The translations under genes were made by a program, and so were the position numbers. From contig SWBL01000012.1 in NCBI GenBank assembly GCA_024195585.1, positions 62,001-126,000 on the forward strand: DNA of 64,000 bases. Reading direction: 5' to 3'. The notes under the pieces are model-generated. The model was not told the DNA's origin. It worked only from the letters and a program-made list of their open reading frames with translations, and did no database searches. Each line of letters begins with the position of its first letter. Position 1 is the stretch's first letter. This DNA is from Aureobasidium sp. EXF-3400 (taxonomy: Eukaryota > Ascomycota > Dothideomycetes > Dothideales > Saccotheciaceae). Of this stretch, positions 22,942-33,120 are shown one piece after another.

Positions 22942-23464
22942 GATGAGAATAGGGAAATTGAGCTTTCGAGGTTAGTTATGTTTCGAGTGGTAGGTTTTAG
23001 AGAGTCGCAGTTGCGTTTTACGTCTCTGTGTCTGAATGAAAAAGAAGTTGAAAGTTAGGAATGTGCAGAGGAAACAAAAGATTAAGATGCAGCAGGCGCG
23101 CGACCCAAGAGACCGACGTCATGCGTCTCACATGCTTGCCGGCCGTTGCCTTCCAATTTGAGGGTCCAGCCACTTGCGGACATGCTTGCTTCCGATTCCA
23201 TACCGGTGCATCCGGCATTTTGAACATCCTCGACAGAGTCTTTGTCCCTGGAGTCGACCTTTGCTAATTGCACTCGGTTGTCCTATGTACAATGCTGTTT
23301 CACGATGAAAGAAGGAAAAGAAAAAGCCGCCTCGATCAATATCCACATGCCATCTCAACTCTACACATTCATATCCACTGCGTATACAACTGCTCAATAG
23401 CGTCCAACAACTTGCTTCTCCTTTGTACAGTTCTTCATTGTCCATGATTCAGCCAGTGACGAAA
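22942..23464. other. Intergenic, upstream of eisosome gene
   Basis: 523 bp holding the eisosome gene promoter. Short frames on both strands lack recognisable features. Confidence 0.4.
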
Positions 23465-23956
23465 TCATCGCTCGACCACTCTGATGTCGCGGCGAGGGTA
23501 ACTGACTGGAGGCTGACTCGAGCGGTAGACGTAGCGGGCAGAATTGTCGCTGGAACGATAATCGTTGCCGTAGTTGCTGTATCGACGACGGTTTCGTGGG
23601 AGTGGAGAGGTTCGTCGAGCTGGCCCGGCATGGTAGTTTGATACATGTCTTGCTGGCTCATCCCAGCTGCGACCGACTCGTTCTTCTTTGCTTGTGATGA
23701 TACACATGCTGTCTTCTTTGCGATGCCGATATTCTGCACAGCGTGATGGGCAGGTTTGTCCGTTGGTTGCTCTGTGATAGCCTTGGTAATTAACTGGTAA
23801 GGGTGATGCTTCGAGACAATAATCGACCATCAACTTCTGGTTCAGGAGATTGCAGAAGCGCCTACTACTCTCGAGCTGTCGACGATACTTGCCGTCCTCA
23901 CACTCATCATGCGGCTTTATGACGCAGCTTATCCTGGCCAAATTAAGTGGCGTCAT
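23465..23956 (-). CDS. Possible small gene, Arg/Tyr/Ser-rich C-terminus, unknown
   Basis: A single ATG-initiated frame of 163 codons. I recognise no family. The N-terminal half is mixed, with a short cysteine-containing stretch (TCPSRCAEYRHRKEDSMC); the last ~60 residues are rich in Arg, Tyr and Ser and look disordered. A stop lies immediately upstream of the ATG, so any 5' extension would need an intron. It could equally be a chance frame in the gap between the eisosome gene and the next minus-strand gene. Confidence 0.35.
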   Translation of the reverse strand: MTPLNLARISCVIKPHDECEDGKYRRQLESSRRFCNLLNQKLMVDYCLEASPLPVNYQGYHRATNGQTCPSRCAEYRHRKEDSMCIITSKEERVGRSWDEPARHVSNYHAGPARRTSPLPRNRRRYSNYGNDYRSSDNSARYVYRSSQPPVSYPRRDIRVVER

Positions 23957-24454
23957 GTCAGCTACCTAGAAGAGATGTCTTGTAACCTTACGGAAGGTGG
24001 AAGTTCAGAAATCGAAAACCATCGCATTGAAATTGGGATTATACTGGTATGCATGCTCTCCGTAATGGTTCGAGGTTGGCTACGGTGTGTGCTTGGATGA
24101 AGCACCACGACTTTTGTCAACCTTCGCTCCACAGCTGGTCCGGCCAACCTGTGCTCTGATCAATCGTCTCCTCTTCAGCTTGAGCAAAGAAATCTAGGAC
24201 AACACTCTTCCAAGATTCCCTTATGCAAACCCTGGAGTCTTCAAAACAAACCGTCCTTTCTTCCGTAGCAAATGTCGTCAATTGTGTTTTCGTCCACGGC
24301 CCTCTCAACGTCTTTTGCTGGCATCATGTCCTCGTCTTGGTTTTGGCTCTTGCCTCGTTCTGTTGTCTCCAGGCTCTTGTCTGTGGCTTCTTCTCTATCA
24401 GCCTCGATCCAACAAGCGCAGTATTCACAAGTGGCATACCGGAATATTACACAA

Positions 24455-25714
24455 TCAGGCACTGTCATTTGTGGCTAGCGAATCAGTCATGACGACGACC
24501 TTTGCTTTGCTGATTGCAGCCCATCTCTTTGAGCCCTGTAGGCATGTCAGTAAATACAGCAACACACAATCGTTTGGTCGGCTTACATCTTCTTCATTGA
24601 TCTCCAGTCTAGAAAGCAGTGGAAACACAGAGGCTTTGACAAGTCCGGTCTCTTCTGCATAGATATCCTCCATGCTATCAAGATCAAAAGAAGTGTGCCT
24701 TCCTTCAACGTGAGCTGGGATCATCTCGATCTTGTACTTCCATTCTTGGAACTCCAGCAAACGCAAGTCTTCAAGGCAGCCCGAAACGAGCCTAGCAATT
24801 ATGCTGAGTATGTCATCTGTGAGCTTCAGTGTGGTCGCAGCCTGCAGGCTCTTCTTGATCATGTCCATGATGTGTTTCAGGGATCCTTCTTTTGCCTTCT
24901 TCATGGCCTCTGGGGCAGCCTTGTTGATGATCTCATCGGTGAGAGCCAGCCACTGCTTGACGGATTTTTCATCGGTCAAAGTGTCAACCTCTGTCCATGT
25001 TTTGTGAGTTGATTATATTTCGACGAGCAAATTCTGAATTTACTCACCTGCGAACTTCTGGTAGACAGCCCAGGCTGCAGTCGGTAAGTCCTTGCTGGGA
25101 CGTCCAAAGACCAAATGCTGGTTGGCAAAATCGACCAAGACCATGCTCACTACTGTCATGCAAACATGGAGCTTATCATTGACTGTCTGGTCTTGGTAGC
25201 CAGGCACTTGAGCTGACAGAAATTTAGCTAGCGTGCCATTACCACGCTGGGGTTTGATGTCTGACAACCAATCCTATCAGCATGCAGTCTTCGATGGTTG
25301 TGTCAGAAATACTGACCAAATTCTCTGCTCTTGACAATGGTCAAAAAGCAATTCCTGATACCGTGGTAGACACGGTCGATGCTACTCTTGAACTTTCCGT
25401 CTCCGAACTGTTTGCCCTGTTGGGGATGACTCATTGATCTCTTCCACAGGAGTGAGGCTGATGTATCTGGCACGCTTGCGAGGCTCCGGGTTGTTGTCGA
25501 TGAACACCTCGTCTCTGACACGCTTGCGAGATCTGGGGCTGTTGTCAATGAGTGCTTCGGGCCTGCGAGGCGGAGGGCTGATGATGATAGCCAGCTCGTC
25601 TTGCTCATCTTGACGACGCTTGTCGGCGCGGCGAGTAGCTTTCATTTGCTGAGGAGGCTCATAGGGAGCACTTTGGTCCCTCTGCTGCTTGGCTTGTGAT
25701 CTTGTCACAGGCAT
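24455..25714 (-). CDS. Novel predicted nuclear, helical protein; one exon join unresolved
   Basis: I do not recognise the family. Start MPVTRSQAKQQ at 25714. The first exon encodes a basic, disordered segment with two copies of a motif (IDNSPRSRKRVR, IDNNPEPRKRAR) that look like nuclear localisation signals, from a 48-nt in-frame duplication. Clear later exons: a segment ending 25317 (start unresolved), 25260-25048, 24990-24587 and 24535-24455, with introns of 56, 57 and 51 nt. They encode a mostly helical ~265-residue region (ROI: DRVYHGIRNC, GRPSKDLPTAAWAVYQKF, ISKAKVVV). Between ~25440 and ~25400 the coding frame shifts by one base: the first frame ends at a TAG near 25383 while the next frame is open. 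Either an atypical intron, a sequence error or a real frameshift lies here. Divergent from the Hsp70-like gene. Confidence 0.55.
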
Positions 25715-26142
25715 GGTTGGATCGTGTTGTTGTGATTCTGTCGGTGGGTTGAGAAGTGTTTGGAGTGATGCAAAAGGCGATGCTGGTGGTGAGACAGTCT
25801 CGAAGTGCTGTTTGTCGTTTCACTTTGGTTGTTGACGCGTTCGTTCAAGCTAAGTAAACACCGTTCACCGCACGATCATTCAATCCATCCGGCTTACTCC
25901 TGCGGACTTTCTCATTCGCTCGTGCTCATTTTTCCGTCGTCAACAGCGTTAGACGCATACACGCACAACTTCACTGCGCACGTTGTTTGCACACACTCTC
26001 TTTCACCAACATCACTTCACTCACCTAGCTCAACTCAGCGCTCACCCTACTTCTCCTCTTCTTTGTCTTCTCTCCTTCTTTATTTATCCTCTCTTCGTTT
26101 CTTTCGTTCCTCTCCACGTCGTCTGGACAAAACTCTTCGACC
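25715..26142. promoter_or_regulatory. Divergent promoter, novel nuclear protein / Hsp70-like gene
   Basis: 428 bp between two divergent start codons. The right half, towards 26143, is a long pyrimidine-rich stretch (CT-rich leader) common just upstream of fungal start codons. I find no clear heat-shock element array. Confidence 0.5.
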
Positions 26143-28180
26143 ATGTCTCAGCGACCTGAAAGATTCATGCCACGCACAGCAAGACGAGACCGCTTCGTTG
26201 TCGCCGTCGACTACGGAAACACATTCTCAAAGTGCGCTTCATGGCACATCCAGATAGCGTACGATCTTGCTAACAAAAAGGCAGTGCTGCCGTCACATTC
26301 AAGGGCAAACCTGATTCTTATGATCAGATTCCTCTTATCAGAAAGTATGTCACTCTTACCATTACACACATCAATCCTTTACTTACCCATGCCAGTTTTC
26401 CAGGCAACGTAAACTCTGAAGGAGTGCCCTCTTTGAGCAGTTATGAAGATCGTCCTGAGCCCACTGCAGTGCCCGGACGCAAGAGGAAGGCGGCTGGCTC
26501 CTCTACCACTATTCCCTCCCAAGCCGCTGCCAAAGTCAAAGACTGGGGCTTTCGTGTTGACAAATCCAAAAACTTCATCGAGTTGACCAAGCTACTGCTT
26601 GATCCGTACCACCCACTCCCACCTTGGGCTTCTCGTGACCGTCTTCAAGCCCAGATTGCCAATACTGGCAAGACGGCTGTCGAGGTGGCTGCAGACTTTC
26701 TTGGGCTGCTCAAGAACCACATTCTGCAGGACATGAAGAGACGTTACGGTTCGGTGTTGATCGAGAACACTGATATCGAGTGGATTCTCACCGTCCCTGC
26801 CGTGTGGTCTGACACGGCTAAGGACGCCACCCTCAGAGCTGCCAAGATGGCAGGACTTGGTGGATCATCCAACTTGACTTTGATCACCGAGCCCGAAGCT
26901 GCCGCCATCTATGCTCTCAAGGTCCTCGAGGATTTCACTCTCAGAGTTGGCGACCACCACATCATCTGCGACTGCGGAGGAGGTACGTATGCTAGGAAAA
27001 AGTACAAGTCTGCCGACTAACCTCTTGAGCGTGACAACTTCGGCGGACATCATTCTTCTCATGGAAAATATGCTGACTGAATCTTTTCACTATAGGCACT
27101 GTTGATCTCATCTCTTACGTCGCTAAGCAACTCAGCCCACTTCGGCTCGAAGAATCTGTCACAGGCTCTGGAGCCATTTGCGGCAGTGCCATGCTGAACC
27201 TCAGATTTGAAGAGCTCGTCGAGCAGCGTATGGGCACCGAGGCTTGCAAGAAGTATCGCGAAACAAACGCTCGTGGCTGGGCCAGATGCATCGAGGAGTT
27301 TGAGCTGCGAACCAAGAGAGATTTTGACATTTCCGAAACCGATCCCGACTATCCATACTACATTACCATGCCCGGAGTGCCCGACAACCCTGACCGCGGC
27401 ATGCAAGGTAACTTCCTGATCTTGAAGGCCGCGGACCTCATGGAGATCTTCAGACCGATCGTTCAGCAGATCATTGATCTAGTGTATGAGCAGTACAACT
27501 CTTTGGTGAAGAAAGGAAAGAAACCCAGCAGTGTCATTCTTGTTGGCGGTTTCGGAAACAACCTCTATCTCTTCGAGAGTCTCAAGGCGCACTTTGAGGA
27601 CATCAAGGACTTCGAGGTCCTACAACCTCTCAACGCCTGGTCCGCTATTGCTCGCGGTGCAATCATCCACTGTATCGAAGGCGAAGGTCTTGTCCGCACC
27701 CGCATCGCCAGACGTCACTATGGAGTCGTCACCCGCCAGGTTTACAATGCCAAAAAGCATGACAAGTCTGTCCACAAAGTCCAGGATCCCAATGATGGTC
27801 GCTGGTATGTCGACAACCAGATCGACTGGTATGTCACAAAGGGCCAGGCCCTTCCTTACGCCGATCCGATTGTCAGAAATTTCTACTTTACCTCTGAGAA
27901 CGAGTTTGTTCAGGAGAATATCATGATGGTTGTCTGCGATGACGATGAGAGGCCCACCGAGTTTGAGCCCACAGCAAGCACCCGCATCCTTTGCACAATC
28001 TCTCCAGACATGAGGGCCGTTCCTGCCAATCTTTGGATCGAGGGGGACAACGAAAAGAATAACACTAGATTCATGCGCCTTGACTACGGAATTGGTATGA
28101 AGTTCACGGGAGGAAACATTCTCTGGGACATGAGAGTTGATGGTGTGGTCTACGGAACTGCTGCCGCCGACTACGAGTAG
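26143..28180 (+). CDS. Hsp70-like actin-fold ATPase (HSPA12-type), function unknown
   Basis: Exons 26143-26231, 26285-26344, 26396-26982 and 27096-28180 (introns 53, 51 and 113 nt) sum to 1821 nt, 606 residues. The actin/Hsp70 nucleotide fold is visible: VVAVDYGNTFSN (phosphate-1 loop, residues ~18-30), WILTVPAVWSD, TEPEAAAIYAL, CDCGGGTVDL (phosphate-2; completed across intron 3) and VILVGGFGNNLYL (adenosine loop). The standard Hsp70 substrate-binding and lid domains are not recognisable; the C-terminal ~200 residues are of another type. Such proteins are common and expanded in filamentous fungi, usually without known clients. Residues ~55-85 form a Lys/Arg and Ser/Pro-rich insert (GRKRKA). 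Convergent with the permease gene and divergent from the novel nuclear-protein gene. Confidence 0.88.
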
Positions 28181-28461
28181 TATCGTTTTCTCGTACACAA
28201 AACGTTCTCTGGGTATCCTGCAAAAAGTTGGACAGTCTGGCACTGGATGAAAATGGCAAGAACTTACTGTCAGGATTTGCAGAACGCGCTTTCTGTTTTT
28301 TGTCCAAAGGATTTGGGACGAGTATGCAACAACAGAATGAAGCAAACAGATAAGAGAAACATGACAGAAAGAGAACAAGAAGAGTAGAGAAAAGGTACAT
28401 AGCCATCAAAAAAATACCCAAGACCCGAATAGGGGAGTATCTTATCGAAAACATCTCATGG

Positions 28462-30237
28462 CTATGCCTTTTCGTGATCATTACCATCTACACTGATAAC
28501 CTCATCTCCAGCATCGCCACTATAAGTCTCTACTCCTTGACTGATCCTCTTCTTCTCTGTCCTTACACACATCCAAGTGACTCCTGCAGTCCAGATGACC
28601 AAGGCAATAGAACACCCAATCATCGCCCACATGCCTCTAGTAAATTTAGGTGCATAGTTCGCGGAATAGAAGACAATACTCCACCAGGCGTTCACAGCAC
28701 CCGAAAAGCAGTTCATAGAGGCTATGACAACAGAACGAAGGCTGTCTTCTTCGTAGCGAAGGGCATCGTTTGCCCAAGCAAAAAAGGTCGCTTGGCCTGA
28801 GAAAATTACGTCAGCGTATCACAAAGCATGAGTAAGGCAACAATAACTCACAAGCATAAACAGAGCCGGCCCAGTAGTATGCCGCGAATGTCGATGCTGT
28901 AGTAGCAGAAGGTGCGAGTATCATTGCCGATGTAATGATACCGGTGATGCCAATCCAATACCCAACGAGATATCTCTTTCCACCCAGAAAATCTGTAAGT
29001 GTAGCCCAAAAGAGTGTAGAGATAATACCAACTGCTGGAACACCAGTGGGATAGTTGTTGAGTTGCGAGACTGTATATTTTCCCGGGTGTGCTTTCATGT
29101 ATAGAGCAAGCAGAGAATTCGAAGAGAATGATTCAGTTTCGCCAGCGATAATCCATAGCACGGAGAACCCGTAGAAGTACCAGGAGCCAAAGACTCGCTT
29201 GACAAAAGACCAGTTGAAAGGTGTGCGTTCGACATGAAGAGGGACGCGGGAGCGGGCAAGTTCGCGCTCGGCTTCGGAGAGATATGGCACGCTGGTCGTT
29301 TGTGGAGTGTCAGGGAACAAGAGGAAACCATATACAGCAACGGGTATACAGATGAGTCCATCTATAATGAATAGCCATCTCCAGCCAGCAAGTCCTTGGA
29401 GACCGTCCATGGAAGAGTGAATACCGGTTTGAATGAAGCCTCCAATCATAGTACCAGCAAGACCAGATGCTGTGAAGATACCACTACGTTTGCCGAGTTC
29501 GCGCTCAGTATACCAGGCTCCCAGAATGTAGTGTGTTCCTACGAATGTGCTTGATTCTGCCAATGCTTGGAAGAAACGAATGGCCATGATCGATTGAGGG
29601 TTGTGGGTAGCAGCCGTGATCATAGTCAATGCACCCCAAACGAGCAGCATCGAGGGAAAGAAGATACGAGGTTTGATGTAGTACAAGGCAAGGTTGCTCG
29701 GAATTTGGCCGATGACATAGCCTTGTTTGTGTCAGTTATACCAAATCTTGGGCGAATGATTGTCTTCCCATGCACTCAAGACTGTCACGGTGTAGCTATC
29801 GAAATGCATAATGCTTTCTAGATCGGAGGTGTGGCCATCGAGACACCTTGTGAAAACGGTCTCTTTGCGAAGCGAACCTTCTCCTAGAAACTATTGTGCA
29901 TTTTCATAGCTACACCGTGGCGGTCTTTCACACGTAGAGAGGTGTGATGACTTACCGACAGTGAACACAGTGTTGATCTGTGTGAGCTGATTGCCTTTGA
30001 AATGAAGGTCTTCCTTCATACCACTAACGTATGCATTGGTGAGGTTGCTACGATCGAGCTCGAAACTAAGTCAATACAAGACGTGACCATGAGTCGCGGA
30101 AAACTCACATAGTTCAAGAAGTACATCAGACAGCAAAATGTCAAGATAAAGAAGTCGAGCTTCTGGACCAACTTCCGCTCTCCCTTCGAAGTGCCACCAG
30201 GGCTCAGATACTCTCTGAACCTCGAAGCAACTGCCAT
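28462..30237 (-). CDS. MFS transporter, Dal5/allantoate permease (anion:cation symporter) family
   Basis: Plasma-membrane symporter with about twelve membrane helices; substrate class by family is organic anions such as allantoate, pantothenate, nicotinate or small peptides. Exons 30237-30109, 30058-29956, 29721-28852 and 28796-28462 give 478 residues. Introns are 50, 234 and 55 nt. Landmarks: [10 protein letters not shown] and [13 protein letters not shown] (helix 1 region, restored by using acceptor CGAG), [28 protein letters not shown] and NAWWSIVFY. The second intron is four times longer than its neighbours because it holds an inverted-repeat element (see 29778-29927). Shares a 427-bp divergent promoter with the amidase gene, suggesting uptake of an amide or related nitrogen source. 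Confidence 0.92.
29778..29927. mobile_element. Short inverted-repeat (MITE-like) element within permease intron 2
   Basis: The arms run from ~29778-29822 and ~29882-29927 and are imperfect reverse complements (roughly 36 of 45 positions), separated by a ~60-nt centre with no coding frame. Core arm sequence: cacggtgtagctat on the left and atagctacaccgtg on the right. The element accounts for most of the excess length of the 234-nt intron. A possible 3-bp flank repeat (tca) is too short to be convincing. A diverged relative lies at 51852-52026. The size and architecture fit a non-autonomous DNA transposon; the autonomous partner is not in this window. Confidence 0.6.
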
Positions 30238-30664
30238 GTCGATTTGATCTGCAGAAATTGGCAGGTGATTAGATTAATGTGTAATGGTAAGAGTTGTTCG
30301 TAACTTCATATCTTATATGGTCAACGCAATGTGCATGCAAGCATATCAAGATAGGCCATGAGATGTACAGCGGCGTAGATTGTCGATGCCTCGTTATCGT
30401 TGCTGATATCGCTAAGGTAGCTTTTTAGGTACAACGGAGGAGAAAAACCCTCGGCTGAGATCAAGGTGGTTTGCCAAGCTTTGCGGGGCGAAAGATAGGG
30501 CAGATCTCAGTGGCAGGGTTGCCCGAGGATGGAGGGATCAGCGAGATAGGCCTCGGGCAATGGCCATCACGTGTGGGGTCCATAAAGATGTTTGTTCGGT
30601 CTTGAGAGTTGCAGTAGATACGTGGTTACTTCAGACTACAACGAGAAAAACTCATTCGAACAAC
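30238..30664. promoter_or_regulatory. Divergent permease/amidase promoter with GATA sites
   Basis: 427 bp between the two start codons. HGATAR motifs, the binding sites of AreA/Gln3-type nitrogen regulators, occur at 30349-30354, 30394-30399 (on the minus strand), 30493-30498 and 30544-30549. About 1.3 would be expected by chance at equal base frequencies. Nitrogen-catabolite control of both genes is inferred. Confidence 0.5.
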
Positions 30665-32701
30665 ATGACACGCAACTGGCAAGATATCGCAAAAGCTAAG
30701 CGAGCAACACTGCTCGAGTCTATTCCCGCAGAATGGCGTATACCAGCCGATCTCATGCCTCCGGAGTCTCAACTGGATGTGACGGGCTTTCCACAAGAGA
30801 GTGGCTTCTTTACTGAGGATGAATTGAAGTATACTTCTACCAAGATCCCAGAGCTGTTGCAGCAGATCCACAGCGGCAAATGGAAAGCAGTAGATGTTAC
30901 ATCAGCTTTCTGTAAAAGGGCTGCGGTGTGCCATGAACTCACGAATTGCTTGTCCGAGACTCTCTTCCCAGAAGCACTGGAGAGAGCAAAGGCTCTTGAT
31001 GATCACCTGCAAAAAACTGGAGAACCTGTTGGCCCACTCCATGGTCTTCCCATATCGCTCAAGGACAACTTCAACGTCATCGGCAAAGACTCGACCATTG
31101 GCTTTGTATCCTGGGTAGACCAGCCAGCTACTTACAACACAGTCATGGTGGATGTGTTGACCAAAGCTGGAGCGGTGCTCTATGTCAAAACGAATGTCCC
31201 CACTGGTTAGTGCTATCACTATTATAGGTCAATATGGATGCATGCTAATTCTCGTACCTTTTAGCAATGATGATCGCAGAGTCCGTAAACAATACATTTG
31301 GTCGGACCGTGAACCCTCTGAACAGAAAACTCACATCTGGAGGCTCCAGTGGAGGCGAAAGTGCATTGATCACTGGAGGGGGATCTGTGCTAGGAATTGG
31401 CACTGACATTGGTGAGCGGATACAGTACTGACATGCTTTTTCAAACACGTGACTGATGTGATCCAGGTGGCTCGCTGCGTATACCCGCGGCATGCACTGG
31501 TATCTTCACGCTGAGACCTTCTTTCGGCCGATTCCCTACAGGTAAGTGCCGCTGTATGAGCCAGTGCTCTGGTACTGACGTTTGAAGCCAATGCCAAATC
31601 AGGGCTGGTGGGACAAGAAGCAGTCAATTCTGTAAATGGACCTATGGCTCGTACTCTGAACGACATTGAATTCTTCGCAAAGAACGTTGTAGATACAGAG
31701 CCTTGGAAGCTTGATCCAAAGTGTTTGCCCATTCCGTGGCGTTCTGTTGATGTAGGCCAAAAGCTCCGACTGGGAGTCATCTGGAACGATGGCATGGTTA
31801 TGTGAGATCACTATCTCGTGGCCAGAAGTGGGAGTCGAAGCTGATTACAATGTTTTAGGCCGACTCCCCCAGTTCGCCGAGCGCTCAAACATGCAGTTGA
31901 CAAACTACAGCAAGCCGGCCACGAGATCGTTGATTGGAAGCCGGAGCTGCACTCAGAAGCAGTCGATTTGCTTGTGAGTGGAACAACTTCCGCAACTGTA
32001 ACTTGTAATTAACAAGGACGACAGGCGCAATTCTTCGTGGCGGATGGAGGCAAGTCGGTCAGAGAGATCCTGGCTCCAGTGGACGAACCTTTCAGAGAAG
32101 AAATGCTGCCGTACAAGAACGCAAAGGAAATAGGGGTGCATGCATTGTGGCAGCTTCAAGCACAGCGAACGAAATTGTGCAAGGACTACCTCGACCGATG
32201 GACCCAAGCAGGGCTCGATGGAATTCTGTGTAAGTGCGACTGTATCAGTCTATACTCTGGGACTGACGTATAATCTTGATAGGCCCAACAACACCTTTCG
32301 CGACTGTGGAACACGGCAAGTTCAAGCACGTAGGCTATACGGTAAGCTCGTCAAGCCAATGAAGTACTTAGATATGTCTTGTCGCTGATTATGAAACAGG
32401 GCGTGTTCAACATTCTAGACTATTCGGCCGTGTCGTTCCCATGCGGAACAGAGGCAGACAAGCAGTTGGACAAGGCGGAGTCGGGCACAGAAGCATTGTC
32501 GGAGATGGATGCACAGATCCAGGCAGAATGTGAGTTCGTCGTTGACAGCTAGACGATGAAGATGCTAACTATCGGCTAGACAATGCAGAGGCAGTGCATG
32601 GAATGCCAGTCAGTCTGCAGCTCGTTGCTAACAGGTTGGAGGAAGAAAAGGTCGTGGCAATGACGAGGGTCGTCTTGGAGGGACTTGGAATCGCGGTGTG
32701 A
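30665..32701 (+). CDS. Amidase-signature family amidase (acetamidase-like)
   Basis: Hydrolyses carboxylic amides to acid and ammonia. Nine exons: 30665-31205, 31265-31411, 31467-31541, 31588-31801, 31859-31973, 32025-32229, 32283-32341, 32400-32529 and 32580-32701; introns are 46-59 nt and the total is 1608 nt (535 residues). The Ser-cisSer-Lys triad is present: Lys in PISLKDNFN (~133), cis-Ser in TSGGSSGG (~208) and nucleophile Ser in [12 protein letters not shown] (~232), the last restored across intron 2. Other family marks are [29 protein letters not shown] and [13 protein letters not shown]. No signal peptide, so cytosolic. Resembles fungal general amidases/acetamidases; exact substrate cannot be read. 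Unusually intron-rich for this window. Confidence 0.94.
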
Positions 32702-33120
32702 CGCGTGCGGTGAAAGACATTCAGTCCGACGCGACTTTGATACACAGTATACTCATAGCATCTTGGGTAGAAAGGAGACACATCTTTCTGTATGGATATG
32801 TGTATGGTGAAAACTATGTGGTAGCCTCATATAAGGGAAATTAGCAAGCCAGTCAGAGGCGTCGAGTGAAGCAACAGCAATCAAAGTTTCGAGACAAGAT
32901 GGAAAGTGACAGGGTGTTGGTTGCCCGAATTTGGCGGGGTTGTCAAATTGCTCTCAAAAGACCTTCGTTTGCTCAGAGTGACATATCTCAGACACGGCCG
33001 CCTTCTCTCTCTCACACGGCGGTTGTCCTATTTGATGCACCTGACGTTCAGCTCTTGTTTCTTCGTGGCCGCAGTCTCGCCAGCGATCGTCGCCAGACGT
33101 GCCAACCTGAAAAGCCAAAA
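32702..33120. other. Intergenic gap
   Basis: 419 bp between two plus-strand genes, holding the amidase 3' UTR and the VID27 promoter and leader. Nothing else seen. Confidence 0.5.
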
